Origin: an uncultured Opitutia bacterium
GTDB lineage: Bacteria; Verrucomicrobiota; Verrucomicrobiia; Opitutales; Opitutaceae
NCBI GenBank assembly: GCA_903825285.1
Contig: CAIJZY010000014.1
Coordinates: 267,867-331,866 of the forward strand
Reading direction: 5' to 3'
DNA: 64,000 nt
The translations under genes were made by a program, and so were the position numbers. The notes beneath the pieces are model-generated. The model searched no databases. It was not told the DNA's origin and saw only the letters and a program-made list of their open reading frames with translations. Within the stretch, counting starts at the first letter, position 1. The number at the start of each line of letters is the position of its first letter. Shown piece after piece: positions 18,706 through 27,131 of the stretch.

Positions 18706-19458
18706 ATGAGCCTCGATTACCTCCTGACCTGGATGATGGTCTTCCTCCGCGGGCTGGGGCTGCTGCTCCAGCTGCCGGTGCTGGCCGGCCGGCCGCTGCC
18801 GGTGACCGTGCGGCTCGGGATCGGGGCCTGCCTGGCCACGCTCATGGCGGGCATCGTCGCGCCGGCCCCGGTGCCGGCGTCGCTGCCCGAGCTGGCGCTG
18901 ATGACCGGGGGCGAAGTCCTCCTCGGTCTCGCGCTGGGGTTTATCACCCGCCTGTCTTTCGCCGCGGTGGAGATGGCGGGACGGCTGATGTCGTCGGAAA
19001 TTGGCCTGTCGGCGACACCCGGCATGGGTGTGCCGGAGCCGGGCACCGAGCCGCTGGCCGCGCTGCTGTCCTCCTTTGCCATCGTCCTGTTCTTCCTGCT
19101 GGGCGGCCACCACCTGATGCTCGATGCGTTCGCGCGGAGCTTCCAGCTGGCCCGTGCGGGGCGGGCGTCGCTCGATCCGGCCGCGGCCGAGGTCCTGATC
19201 CGGGCCACCGGGCACATGATCGAGCTGGGCGTGCGCATCGCCGCGCCGTTCATCGCGATGAATTTCCTCGTGACCCTGGCCTTCTCGGTCCTGGGCCGGG
19301 CGGTGCCGAAGATGAGCGTCTTTGTGATCAGCTTTTCGGTCCGCGCCGTGGCCGGCCTGGCCCTGCTCAGCGCAGCCGGCGGGCTGATCGCCCGCTATCT
19401 GTTCGTGGAGTTTTCCTCCCTCCCGAACCAGATGCTGCAGGTGCTGCCGCTGCGGTGA
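18706..19458 (+). CDS. fliR: flagellar export gate protein FliR
   Basis: This 250-residue polytopic membrane protein has about six hydrophobic segments. FliR hallmarks include [20 protein letters not shown] at the start, [20 protein letters not shown] in the middle, and [20 protein letters not shown], the conserved export-gate segment. It caps the FliP-FliQ pore. It is the last gene of the first flagellar unit; a hairpin with a T-run follows within 60 bases. Confidence 0.95.
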   Translation: MSLDYLLTWMMVFLRGLGLLLQLPVLAGRPLPVTVRLGIGACLATLMAGIVAPAPVPASLPELALMTGGEVLLGLALGFITRLSFAAVEMAGRLMSSEIGLSATPGMGVPEPGTEPLAALLSSFAIVLFFLLGGHHLMLDAFARSFQLARAGRASLDPAAAEVLIRATGHMIELGVRIAAPFIAMNFLVTLAFSVLGRAVPKMSVFVISFSVRAVAGLALLSAAGGLIARYLFVEFSSLPNQMLQVLPLR

Positions 19459-19494
19459 AAATCTGCCGGCGCGAGCCCCGCGCTCGGCCAAACG

Positions 19495-19516
19495 GGCAAT
19501 AATTGCCGCCATTTTT
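19495..19516 (+). terminator. putative intrinsic terminator after fliR
   Basis: GGCAA-TAA-TTGCC (19495-19507) forms a short hairpin followed four bases later by TTTTT (19512-19516). A second hairpin, CGAGC-cccgc-GCTCG, lies just before it. The site falls between fliR and the upstream motif of flhB, where a transcription boundary is expected. The stem is short, so termination may be partial. Confidence 0.5.
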
Positions 19517-19549
19517 GACAGAAATTTGGGGTGGTTGGTTTTTTAGCCG

Positions 19550-19573
19550 ACCGGAAGGAATAGAAAAGTTTAA
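19550..19573 (+). promoter_or_regulatory. 24-bp upstream motif of flhB, shared with flgF
   Basis: The motif reads ACCGG, six variable bases, then TAGAAAAGTTTAA. The same arrangement lies at 27068-27091 upstream of flgF, with 20 of 24 bases identical. In both places the motif ends 41 bases before the first base of the -24/-12 element. The AT-rich core stands out from the GC-rich surroundings. Equal spacing suggests a bound activator for sigma-54 RNA polymerase; which protein binds is unknown. Confidence 0.55.
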
Positions 19574-19613
19574 AGCATTGGTGGCAAGGGCTTAGCGGTG
19601 ACTGAAAAGGCAT

Positions 19614-19629
19614 TGGCATCTGCATTGCT
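19614..19629 (+). promoter_or_regulatory. sigma-54 -24/-12 promoter of the flhB operon
   Basis: TGGCATCTGCATTGCT fits TGGCACG-N4-TTGCW, with GG at 19615-19616 and GC at 19627-19628. The predicted +1 at about 19640 is five bases before the flhB ATG at 19645, again nearly leaderless. A weaker candidate, TGGCAAGGGCTTAGC at 19582-19596, has correct spacing but a mismatch in the -12 box. Confidence 0.6.
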
Positions 19630-19644
19630 AACCTCACGCACCAC

Positions 19645-20748
19645 ATGGCCGAGACCGACCAAGATCAAAAAACAGAACAGCCGACCGAGAAGCGGCTGCA
19701 CGACGCGATGGAGCGCGGGCAGTTTGCCAAGTCGCCCGAGCTGGCGGTCGCGTTGATCCTGGCGGCGGTGCTGGGTGTGCTGGCGCTGACGATGCCGTCG
19801 GCGGCGCGCGAGATCGCCGAGTATGCCGTGGGCATGTTTTCCCGTTACGCGATGACGCCGGTCTCGTTCGAGACGGTCCCGGCGGAGCTGGGCACGGCGA
19901 TGCTGACGGTGGGTCGCGTGCTGCTGCCGCTGCTGCTGGGCTGCGCGGGCGCGGCGCTGCTGGCGGGCGGGCTGCAGAGCGGATTTCAGCTCTCGCCCGA
20001 GGCCGTGACCTTCAAGTTCGAGAATCTCGACCCGGCGGCCGGGTTTCGCCGGATCTTTTCCCAGGCCGCCCTCGTCAAGGCCGGCATCGACACGCTCAAG
20101 CTGCTCGCCATCGCCGGCGTGCTGTGGCTCGGCGCCCGGGCGCTGATCGATGACCCGCTGTTCAGCGCCCCGGTGGAGGCGGCGTATCTCGGCGAGTTCC
20201 TGGCCCATGCCACGCTGGTGTTCCTCGGCCGGGTGCTGTTCGCGCTCGCCCTGATCACCGCGCTGAGCTTCGCCTACGAGAAGTTCAAGACCCAGCGCGA
20301 GCTCCGGATGACGCGCGAGGAAGTCAAGGAGGAGCGCCGCAACGCCGAGGGCGATGCGCACTCGAAGGCCGCGATGCGCCGCATGGCCCGCCGCCTCATG
20401 CAGAAGCAGATGCTGGCGGCGGTCGCGACCGCCGATGTCGTCGTGACCAACCCGACCCACTTTGCCGTCGCGCTCAAGTACGAGCGCGGCAAGGACCAGG
20501 CGCCGGTCGTCCTCGCCAAGGGCGAGAACCGCTTTGCGCAGCGCATCAAGGCCCTGGCCGCCGAGCACGGCGTGCCCACGGTGGAGAACAAGCCGGTCGC
20601 GCGCCTGCTGTTCGCGATGGGGCAGGTCGGCGAGACGATCCCGGCCAACCTCTACCAGGCCGTCGCCGAGATCCTCGCGGTCGTTTACCGGACCCACCGC
20701 TACTACTTCCACCGCCTGAAAGCCCGCCGGATGGAGGCGTCCGTCTAA
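19645..20748 (+). CDS. flhB: flagellar export switch protein FlhB
   Basis: This 367-residue export-gate protein begins MAETDQDQKTEQPTEKRLHD, the typical FlhB opening. Four membrane helices lie between about 30 and 210. The cytoplasmic domain contains the self-cleavage site NPTH in VVVTNPTHFAVALKYERG. Cleavage between Asn and Pro changes export specificity from hook to filament under FliK control. No Shine-Dalgarno precedes the ATG, which fits the leaderless model. It opens the second flagellar unit and lies 3 bases before flhA. Confidence 0.96.
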   Translation: MAETDQDQKTEQPTEKRLHDAMERGQFAKSPELAVALILAAVLGVLALTMPSAAREIAEYAVGMFSRYAMTPVSFETVPAELGTAMLTVGRVLLPLLLGCAGAALLAGGLQSGFQLSPEAVTFKFENLDPAAGFRRIFSQAALVKAGIDTLKLLAIAGVLWLGARALIDDPLFSAPVEAAYLGEFLAHATLVFLGRVLFALALITALSFAYEKFKTQRELRMTREEVKEERRNAEGDAHSKAAMRRMARRLMQKQMLAAVATADVVVTNPTHFAVALKYERGKDQAPVVLAKGENRFAQRIKALAAEHGVPTVENKPVARLLFAMGQVGETIPANLYQAVAEILAVVYRTHRYYFHRLKARRMEASV

Positions 20749-20751
20749 GCC

Positions 20752-22932
20752 ATGACCCCCGCCGACGCCACGCCGAGTCCCATTGCCACGCTGCTCAAGC
20801 GGGCCGACCTGATCTTCACGGGCGGACTGTTCCTGACCGTCCTCCTGCTCATCGTCCCGATCCCGACGATCCTGCTGGACACGTTCCTGGCCCTCAACAT
20901 CGGCCTCTCGCTGATGGTCCTGCTGGCGATCATCTACGTCAAGGACCCGCCGGAGTTCTCGAGCTTTCCCACGCTGCTGCTGGCCCTGACCCTGTTCCGC
21001 CTCGCGCTCAACATCAGCTCGACGCGCCAGGTGCTCATCAACGGCTACGCCGGCCAGGTGATCGATGCCTTCGGGCACTTCGTGATCCAGGGCAACTACA
21101 TCGTCGGCGCGGTGGTGTTCCTGATCCTGGTCGTCATCAATTTCGTCGTCATCACCAAGGGCGCCGGCCGCATCGCCGAGGTGAGCGCGCGTTTCACCCT
21201 CGATGCGCTGCCCGGCAAGCAGATGGCGATCGATGCCGAGCTCAACGCCGGCATCATCGACGAGGTCACGGCCACGGCGCGCCGCATCAAGGTCCAGAAG
21301 GAAGCCGATTTTTACGGCGCGATGGACGGCGCCTCGAAGTTCGTGCGCGGCGACGCGATCGCCGGCATCATCATCACGCTGGTCAACGTCATTGGCGGTT
21401 TCGCCATCGGCGTGTTCCAGATGGACCTGTCCCTGGCGGAGTCGCTGCAGAAGTTCACGCTGCTCTCGATCGGTGACGGCCTGGTCTCCCAGATCCCCGC
21501 GCTGATCCTGTCCGTCGGCGCCGGCATTCTGGTCACGCGCGCCTCGGAGAACTCCAACCTCGGCACCCAGCTGGCGAGCCAGCTCTTCCGCTACCCGCGG
21601 GCGATGAAGATCGCCGCCGGCATGATGGTCATTTTCGGGCTGATGCCCGGCATGCCGATGCTGCCGTTCTTCACCCTGGGCGGCGTGGCGGCCTATCTGG
21701 CGAAGATCCTGCAGGACCAGGAGGACAAGACGGGTCACTCCCTGGGCGCCGAGCCCGTGGCGGCCGGCAAGTCTGCCGCCCCCGCCAAGGGTGCAGCGGG
21801 CAAGGCCGACGCCGCCGGGACTCCCGCCGCGTCCGGACCCGGGGCGGCGGAGGATGTCCGCAAGCTCATCGAGATTGATGTCTTTGCCATTGAGATCGGC
21901 TACGGCCTGCTGCCGCTCGCCGACGCGAAGAAGGGTGGGGAGCTGCTCGCCCGCGTCACGGGCGTCCGCAAGGCGCTCGCCCGCGAGAAGGGCATCGTGG
22001 TTCCCCCGGTCTCGGTCCGGGACAACCTCGAGCTCGAGCCCAACGACTACCGCTTCCTCCTGCGCGGCAAGCCGGTCGCCCGCGGCCAGCTCATGCCGGG
22101 CCGCCTGCTGGCCATGAACGTCTCCGGCAGCAAGGTCCGCCTCAAGGGCGTCCCGACCCGCGAGCCGGTGTTCAACCTCGAGGCGACCTGGGTCGACGAG
22201 GCCGAGAAGAAGACCGCCGAGATCAACGGCTACACCATTGTCGACCCCGCGTCCGTCCTCATCACCCACCTGTCCGAGACCCTCAAGCTGTCGGCGCACC
22301 ACCTGCTCGGCCGCCAGGAGGTCCAGCAGTTGGTCGACCATCTCAAGCAGACCCAGCCCGCGCTCATCGCCGAGCTGCTGCCCGACCTGGTCAATCTCGG
22401 CATCATCCAGCGCGTCCTCCAGAACCTCCTCCGCGAGAACGTCGCGATCCTCAACCAGCCCCTCATCCTCGAGGGCATCGCGGACTTCGCCTCGCTCTCC
22501 AAGAATCCGGACGATCTCAGCGAGCTGGTGCGCCGCCGCCTCGGGCTCTACTTCGTGCCGGAGTTCGAGTGCCGCCCGGGCGTCATCCGCGCGATCACGC
22601 TCGACCCGCGCCTGGAGCAGTGGCTGGCCGGCAAAATCCATCGCTCGCCCACCGAGGTCGGCCTCGCGCTCGACCCCGCCAGCGCGCGCCACCTGCTCGA
22701 GGAGTTCACCCGCCGCACCGGCGAGCTCGCGCAGGCGGGCCAGCCCGCGGTCGTGGTCGTCTCGACCGAGATCCGCCTGCCGCTCAAGCGCTTCTTCGAG
22801 TCCTCCTTCCCGCGCCTGGTCATGCTCGCCTTCCAGGAGCTCCCGGCGGCGACGGAGATCGAGAACGCCGGCATCGTGACGCTGCCGCCGCACATCAACC
22901 GCGTGGACACCCCGCTCAAGGCCGCCGCCTAA
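20752..22932 (+). CDS. flhA: flagellar export gate protein FlhA
   Basis: This 726-residue protein has an N-terminal half with about eight membrane helices and the FHIPEP-family region, including SSFPTLLLALTLFRLALNIS and ARFTLDALPGKQMAIDAELN. An Ala/Gly-rich linker (about residues 330-365) leads to the cytoplasmic docking domain, with VQQLVDHLKQTQPALIAELL near the C-terminus. FlhA forms the nonameric substrate-docking ring. The linker is more Ala-rich than usual; otherwise the protein is standard. Confidence 0.96.
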   Translation: MTPADATPSPIATLLKRADLIFTGGLFLTVLLLIVPIPTILLDTFLALNIGLSLMVLLAIIYVKDPPEFSSFPTLLLALTLFRLALNISSTRQVLINGYAGQVIDAFGHFVIQGNYIVGAVVFLILVVINFVVITKGAGRIAEVSARFTLDALPGKQMAIDAELNAGIIDEVTATARRIKVQKEADFYGAMDGASKFVRGDAIAGIIITLVNVIGGFAIGVFQMDLSLAESLQKFTLLSIGDGLVSQIPALILSVGAGILVTRASENSNLGTQLASQLFRYPRAMKIAAGMMVIFGLMPGMPMLPFFTLGGVAAYLAKILQDQEDKTGHSLGAEPVAAGKSAAPAKGAAGKADAAGTPAASGPGAAEDVRKLIEIDVFAIEIGYGLLPLADAKKGGELLARVTGVRKALAREKGIVVPPVSVRDNLELEPNDYRFLLRGKPVARGQLMPGRLLAMNVSGSKVRLKGVPTREPVFNLEATWVDEAEKKTAEINGYTIVDPASVLITHLSETLKLSAHHLLGRQEVQQLVDHLKQTQPALIAELLPDLVNLGIIQRVLQNLLRENVAILNQPLILEGIADFASLSKNPDDLSELVRRRLGLYFVPEFECRPGVIRAITLDPRLEQWLAGKIHRSPTEVGLALDPASARHLLEEFTRRTGELAQAGQPAVVVVSTEIRLPLKRFFESSFPRLVMLAFQELPAATEIENAGIVTLPPHINRVDTPLKAAA

Positions 22933-22938
22933 CCCGCC

Positions 22939-23976
22939 ATGTCCACCCCCGCTCAGCCTTTCGCGCCCGGCGCCTACAAGTTCACGGTGAAGTCCGCGGC
23001 CGACGCCGTGCGGCTCATCCGCGAGAAGCTTGGCCCGTCGGCCCGCGTCCTGTCGGTCCGCGCCGTGGAGGCGTCCGGCTTCCGCCGGTTCTTCAGCGGG
23101 CCGCGGCTTGAGGTCATCGCCCAGATCGACCCGGTGCCGCCCGCGGCCGCCTCGCTGGCGGCGGTCTCCGGCGAGCCCGCGCTTCCGCCCTCCGCCGAGC
23201 TGCCGGCGTCTCGCCTCACCCCGCCTCCGGCGAGCTCTGCCGGCCTGGCCAGTCTCCTGCGCCGGTCCGGTCTGACCGAGACCGCGCTGTCGCGCCTGCA
23301 GAGCGGCACGCGGTGGTCCGAGCTGAACACGCTGCCGCTGCACCGCGCCCTGGCCGAGACCTCGCGCCTTCTCCAGGAAAGCGTCGGGTCCCGCCAGCAG
23401 CGCCCGCCGATCTCCCGGGCCGCCTTCCTCGGCACGCCGGGCGTGGGCCGCACGACCGCCCTCTGCAAGTGGCTCGCCGTCGAGGTGTTTCGCCGCGCGC
23501 GCTTCGGCCACGTCGTGACCGTCGAATTTGACCATCCCAACGCACTCGGGCCGCTGCCGGTGTTCAGCGAGGCGCTGGGCGTGCCGCTCGCCCATTTCCC
23601 GTGCGAGACCCGTCCGGCCGTGCCCGGCGGATTCGTGTATTACGACCTGCCCGGGCTCTCCCCGCGCCGGCCCGCGGCCAATGCGCCGATCGCCGAATTT
23701 CTCGACCGCGAGCAGATCACCGAGCGCGTGCTGGTGCTGAACGCCGCCTACGACCGGGCCGCGCTGAGCGAGGCCTACGCCGCGGGCCGCGACCTCGGGG
23801 CGACGCACCTGGTCTTCACCCACCTCGATGAGGTGCCGCAGTGGGGCAAGCTCTGGGACTACCTCTTCGACGAGCAACTCGAGCCCCTCTTCGTCACCAC
23901 CGGCCCGTCGCTCACCGGCGACTGCGAGGAAGACGTCCCCGCCGCCATCGCGCGGCGCACGCTGCCCGAAAACTGA
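22939..23976 (+). CDS. flhF: FlhF-like SRP-type GTPase with altered nucleotide motifs
   Basis: This 345-residue protein follows flhA by 6 bases, the usual place of flhF. The N-terminus KFTVKSAADAVRLIREKLGP matches the FlhF start, a Pro/Ala-rich B-domain follows, and then an NG-type domain. FlhF is an SRP-family GTPase that sets flagellum number and position. Nucleotide motifs deviate: the P-loop is GTPGVGRT (165-172) with Arg171 for the catalytic Lys, and the TKLD specificity motif is THLD (294-297). DLPG (236-239) may be the G3 motif. GTP hydrolysis is therefore doubtful. No flhG follows. Confidence 0.8.
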   Translation: MSTPAQPFAPGAYKFTVKSAADAVRLIREKLGPSARVLSVRAVEASGFRRFFSGPRLEVIAQIDPVPPAAASLAAVSGEPALPPSAELPASRLTPPPASSAGLASLLRRSGLTETALSRLQSGTRWSELNTLPLHRALAETSRLLQESVGSRQQRPPISRAAFLGTPGVGRTTALCKWLAVEVFRRARFGHVVTVEFDHPNALGPLPVFSEALGVPLAHFPCETRPAVPGGFVYYDLPGLSPRRPAANAPIAEFLDREQITERVLVLNAAYDRAALSEAYAAGRDLGATHLVFTHLDEVPQWGKLWDYLFDEQLEPLFVTTGPSLTGDCEEDVPAAIARRTLPEN

Positions 23977-23987
23977 TCCCCCTTACC

Positions 23988-24212
23988 ATGAAATTCATCT
24001 TCCTCGCCGGCGGACTCGCCGGGTTCCTCCTCGCCGCCGCCACCGGCCTCTGGGCCGGCCGCGCCCCGGATCGCGTGCTGCTCGATGCCTCCCTCGGATG
24101 CCTCGCGGGCGCGCTCCTGTTCCGCTGGTTCTGGACCGTGCTCGTGCGCGGCATCCGGGAAACGATTTTGCAACGCCATGCCGCCGCCACCGCGTCGGCC
24201 AAACAGAAGTAA
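23988..24212 (+). CDS. small two-helix membrane protein, unknown
   Basis: This 74-residue protein has two probable membrane helices (about 3-23 and 32-52) and a basic Ala-rich tail. I do not recognise the family. It lies 11 bases after flhF and 18 before fliA, where many bacteria have flhG (an ATPase). It is far too small to be FlhG. Placement inside the flagellar unit suggests a motility-linked role, without direct evidence. Confidence 0.65.
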   Translation: MKFIFLAGGLAGFLLAAATGLWAGRAPDRVLLDASLGCLAGALLFRWFWTVLVRGIRETILQRHAAATASAKQK

Positions 24213-24230
24213 CCGTCAGTCCATGCTGTC

Positions 24231-25025
24231 ATGAATACCGCAACCGCCCCCGTCCCTGGCATGGAAGCTACGCCCGCCGCCGCCTGGCGCGCGTATCAGG
24301 GAGTCTCCCCCAGCGCTGTCGATGAAAAGGATTTGATCGAGCGCTATCTGCCCCTCGTCCGCAATGTGGTCGATCGGATCAAGCTCAACGTGCCCGCGCA
24401 CGTGGACGCCGACGATCTCTACAGCGTGGGCATCACCGGGCTCATCGCCGCCGTGCGCAAGTTCGACCCCGAACAAGGCAGCACGTTCGCCAGCTACGCC
24501 GCCATGCGCATCCGCGGCGCGATCCTCGACGAGCTTCGTCGCATGGATTGGTGCCCGCGCCGGGCCCGCGCCCGCGCGCGCAAGCTCAAGACGGCCATCA
24601 ACGACGTCGAGCAGAAGCTCGGCCGCGCCGCGACCGACGACGAGGTTCGTTCCTCGCTCGGGCTCGAACCCAAGGAGTACGCCAAGTGGGTCGAGGAGGC
24701 CAAACCGGTCACCTTCATTAACATCGACCAGGAGTCCGAGGCCGAGGAAGGCAAGGGCGGGACGCTCCACGAGCTCCTGGCGGACGAAAACGACGTCACG
24801 GGCCGCGACAACCTTGAAAAGGAGGAGTTCGTGCAACTTCTCACTCAACGGATCGCGGAACTGCCCGATATACCTAAGAAAATCATTGCCATGTACTACT
24901 ACGAGAACCTCCGGTTGGCCGAAATCGCCGCCGTCTTCGGCCTGACGGAGTCTCGCATCTGCCAAATTCACGCCCAGACCATCCTCGGCCTGCGGGCGTA
25001 CCTCCAGCGGGTGCGCGACCGCTAA
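24231..25025 (+). CDS. fliA: flagellar sigma factor FliA (sigma-28)
   Basis: This 264-residue group 3 sigma factor has region 2 signatures (LIERYLPLVRNVVDRIKLNV, then DADDLYSVGITGLIAAVRKF and SYAAMRIRGAILDELRRMDW) and region 4 motifs (LPDIPKKIIAMYYYENLRLA, then FGLTESRICQIHAQ). The region 2-3 boundary carries an Arg-rich stretch, RRARARARKLK. FliA normally directs late flagellar and chemotaxis genes. I saw no convincing GCCGATAA-type -10 element before flagellin or the MCP genes here, so its targets may lie elsewhere. Confidence 0.95.
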   Translation: MNTATAPVPGMEATPAAAWRAYQGVSPSAVDEKDLIERYLPLVRNVVDRIKLNVPAHVDADDLYSVGITGLIAAVRKFDPEQGSTFASYAAMRIRGAILDELRRMDWCPRRARARARKLKTAINDVEQKLGRAATDDEVRSSLGLEPKEYAKWVEEAKPVTFINIDQESEAEEGKGGTLHELLADENDVTGRDNLEKEEFVQLLTQRIAELPDIPKKIIAMYYYENLRLAEIAAVFGLTESRICQIHAQTILGLRAYLQRVRDR

Positions 25026-25052
25026 GCGCCGCCTGGCGCGGGTGTCTCTTCC

Positions 25053-25916
25053 ATGCTGATCCTAGTCGGAGCCTTCATCGTCCTGGCGTCGACCCTGGGC
25101 GGGTTCATGCTCGCCGGCGGCCAGCCGCTGGTGCTGCTGCACGTCTCGGAGTTCGTCGTCATCCTCGGCGTCGCGCTCGGCGTGCTCATCATCGCGAGCC
25201 CGGGCCATGTGCTGAAGGAAATCCTCCACAAGACCAAGTCGGCGATCACCGGCAAGGCGGCCACGCGCGAGGAGTACACGGAGCTGCTGAAGCTGCTCTA
25301 TGAGATCTTCATGGTCGGGCGCCGCAACGGCCTGATCGCGCTCGAGGAGCACGTGATGGAGCCCCAGAAAAGCAGCATCTTCCAGCGGTATCCCTCGATC
25401 CTCAAGCATCACGAGCGCCTCGAGTTCCTCTGCAACGGCCTCAAGCCCGTCATCGACGGCAAGATCAAGCCCGACCAGCTGGAGGAGCTCATGCAGGCCG
25501 AACTGATGGCCAAGGCCAAGGAGGCCGAGCATCCGGTCCACATCCTGCACCTCGTCGGCGACTCCCTGCCCGGCATCGGCATCGTCGCGGCCGTGCTCGG
25601 CATCATCAATACGATGGCCGCCATTTCCGAGGGCCCTGAAAAGGTGGGCGAAAAGGTCGCCGCCGCCCTCACCGGCACCCTGCTCGGCATTTTCGTCGCC
25701 TACGGTTTCGTCAACCCGCTGGCCAACCGGGTGCAGTTCAACAACGCCTCCGACGAGCTCTGCTTCAAGTGCATCAAGCAGGCGGTCGCCGGCTTCGCCA
25801 AGGGACTCGCCCCGCTGACCGCGGTCGAGATCGCCCGTCGTTCCCTCGACAGCTCCGTCCAGCCGGGCGGAGCCGAACTGGAGGCCGCGGTGAAGAACCT
25901 CGGCACCGCCAAGTAA
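25053..25916 (+). CDS. motA: flagellar stator protein MotA
   Basis: This 287-residue stator subunit has four membrane segments. Helices 3-4 carry the conserved proline region, GDSLPGIGIVAAVLGIINTM, and the channel-side segment ALTGTLLGIFVAYGFVNPLA. The cytoplasmic loop between helices 2 and 3 (about 60-165) holds the charged residues expected to contact FliG. It lies 9 bases before motB. Confidence 0.95.
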   Translation: MLILVGAFIVLASTLGGFMLAGGQPLVLLHVSEFVVILGVALGVLIIASPGHVLKEILHKTKSAITGKAATREEYTELLKLLYEIFMVGRRNGLIALEEHVMEPQKSSIFQRYPSILKHHERLEFLCNGLKPVIDGKIKPDQLEELMQAELMAKAKEAEHPVHILHLVGDSLPGIGIVAAVLGIINTMAAISEGPEKVGEKVAAALTGTLLGIFVAYGFVNPLANRVQFNNASDELCFKCIKQAVAGFAKGLAPLTAVEIARRSLDSSVQPGGAELEAAVKNLGTAK

Positions 25917-25925
25917 CGCCCCGCC

Positions 25926-26747
25926 ATGGCCGGAGGTGCATGGAAGGTGGCGTACGCGGACTTCGTCACCGCAATGATGGCGCTGTTCATGGTGCTCTGG
26001 ATCTCCGCGCAGGACCAGAAGATCCTCATCGCCACGTCCCAGTACTTCCAAAACCCCTTCCACTCGCCGATGAAGGAGACGTCCGGCGTGCTCCCGTTCA
26101 ACAGCAAGAACACCGCCCACAGCGAGGGGCGCGACTCGGGCACGGAAAAAGAGCAGAACCGGGACCGGCAGATTGAGATGACCTTCCTCAACACCGTCGC
26201 CGCCGACTTTTACCGCCTGCTGCACCTCGACCAGAGCCTGGAGGACAAGCCGATCGACATCCAGGTCACCACGGACGGCCTGCGCGTGACGCTCTTCGAC
26301 CGGGCCAAGCGGCCGCTGTTCAAGGAGGACTCCACCGAGTTCACGGAGTGGGGAAAGTTCATCATGCAGAACCTGGCCTGGATGATCGACCGGCATCATT
26401 TCCGCGTCACGATCGACGGCCACACCCGCGCCCTGACCAAGGCACCGCCGAGCGACGACCGCGGCTGGGAGCTCTCCTCCTCCCGGGCCAACGCCTCGCG
26501 CCGCCTGCTGGTCTACTACGCCGTGGACCCCGGTTTGATCGAGCGCGTCACCGGCTACGCCAGCACCAAGCCGCTGCCCAACGAGTCACCCGCGGCCGAG
26601 GCCAACCAGCGCGTGACGCTGAGCCTCGCGCTGGCCTCCAAGGCCCGGCTCAAGGACAGCAAGATGGTCGAAACGCCGACCGCGAGCGCCGACATCGGCC
26701 CCAATGCCGTCCCGGCCCTCGCCGCCCTGCCCAGATCTTCCCCATGA
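25926..26747 (+). CDS. motB: flagellar stator protein MotB
   Basis: This 273-residue stator subunit begins with the MotB plug/channel signature, WKVAYADFVTAMMALFMVLW, in which Asp12 is the expected ion-binding residue. The OmpA-like peptidoglycan-binding domain spans about 95-235 (FRVTIDGHTRAL, then LSSSRANASRRLLV). The coupling ion cannot be read from the sequence with confidence. The stop overlaps the next small gene in an ATGA. Confidence 0.95.
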   Translation: MAGGAWKVAYADFVTAMMALFMVLWISAQDQKILIATSQYFQNPFHSPMKETSGVLPFNSKNTAHSEGRDSGTEKEQNRDRQIEMTFLNTVAADFYRLLHLDQSLEDKPIDIQVTTDGLRVTLFDRAKRPLFKEDSTEFTEWGKFIMQNLAWMIDRHHFRVTIDGHTRALTKAPPSDDRGWELSSSRANASRRLLVYYAVDPGLIERVTGYASTKPLPNESPAAEANQRVTLSLALASKARLKDSKMVETPTASADIGPNAVPALAALPRSSP

Positions 26748-26989
26748 AATCCTTCCTCCAAGGCAAGAAGTCCCTGTCCGTCCCCCCGCTGCGCCTGCCG
26801 ACCCCGTCGGTCGGCACTTCCCTGCCGCGGCCGGGAATGGGCCCGCGCTTGGCCGCCATTACCACCGATGCCTGCGCCGGAGCCGGTGTGGACGTCATCA
26901 AGGAAGGCGACAAGGTCACCCGCCTCGTTGTCACCTGCACGTGCGGCGAGAAGATCGAGATCAACTGCATCTATCCGGTTGGTTCGTGA
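26744..26989 (+). CDS. small Cys-containing protein coupled to motB, unknown
   Basis: This 81-residue ORF starts in the ATGA overlapping the motB stop, a strong sign that it is translated. The N-terminal half is basic and Pro/Leu-rich. The C-terminal half has a compact strand-like segment, VTCTCGEKIEINCIYPVGS, with a CTCG pair plus a later Cys that could bind metal or form a disulphide. I do not recognise the family. It is the last gene of the second flagellar unit. Confidence 0.7.
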   Translation: MKSFLQGKKSLSVPPLRLPTPSVGTSLPRPGMGPRLAAITTDACAGAGVDVIKEGDKVTRLVVTCTCGEKIEINCIYPVGS

Positions 26990-27067
26990 GGTGCCGGAAG
27001 GGTGGCGGTGTGGGCAATTCCTGCCGCCTGGTCCGATCCAAAGCCGGGAAGGTGGGGTAATATTTTC

Positions 27068-27091
27068 ACCGGACCGTTTAGAAAAGTTTAA
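27068..27091 (+). promoter_or_regulatory. 24-bp upstream motif of flgF, shared with flhB
   Basis: ACCGG, six variable bases, then TAGAAAAGTTTAA, matching 19550-19573 at 20 of 24 positions. It is preceded by TTTTC, so the decamer TTTTCACCGG (27063-27072) is also shared with the flgB region. The motif ends 41 bases before the -24/-12 element, the same distance as at flhB. The stretch around it is AT-rich and untranslated. Confidence 0.55.
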
Positions 27092-27131
27092 TATAATCTA
27101 GGACATGTAGTTATGTGACAGGTGGGGAGTT

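Noticed and set aside
19582..19596. Second sigma-54-like element, TGGCAAGGGCTTAGC, upstream of flhB
   Set aside because: Spacing is right but the -12 box is TAGC rather than TTGC, and the element at 19614 fits better and matches the geometry of flgB and flgF.
19570..23877. 1435-residue open frame on the minus strand across flhB, flhA and flhF
   Set aside because: It is a GC-rich antisense frame of well-recognised genes, with low-complexity Arg/Gly/Asp composition and no domain.
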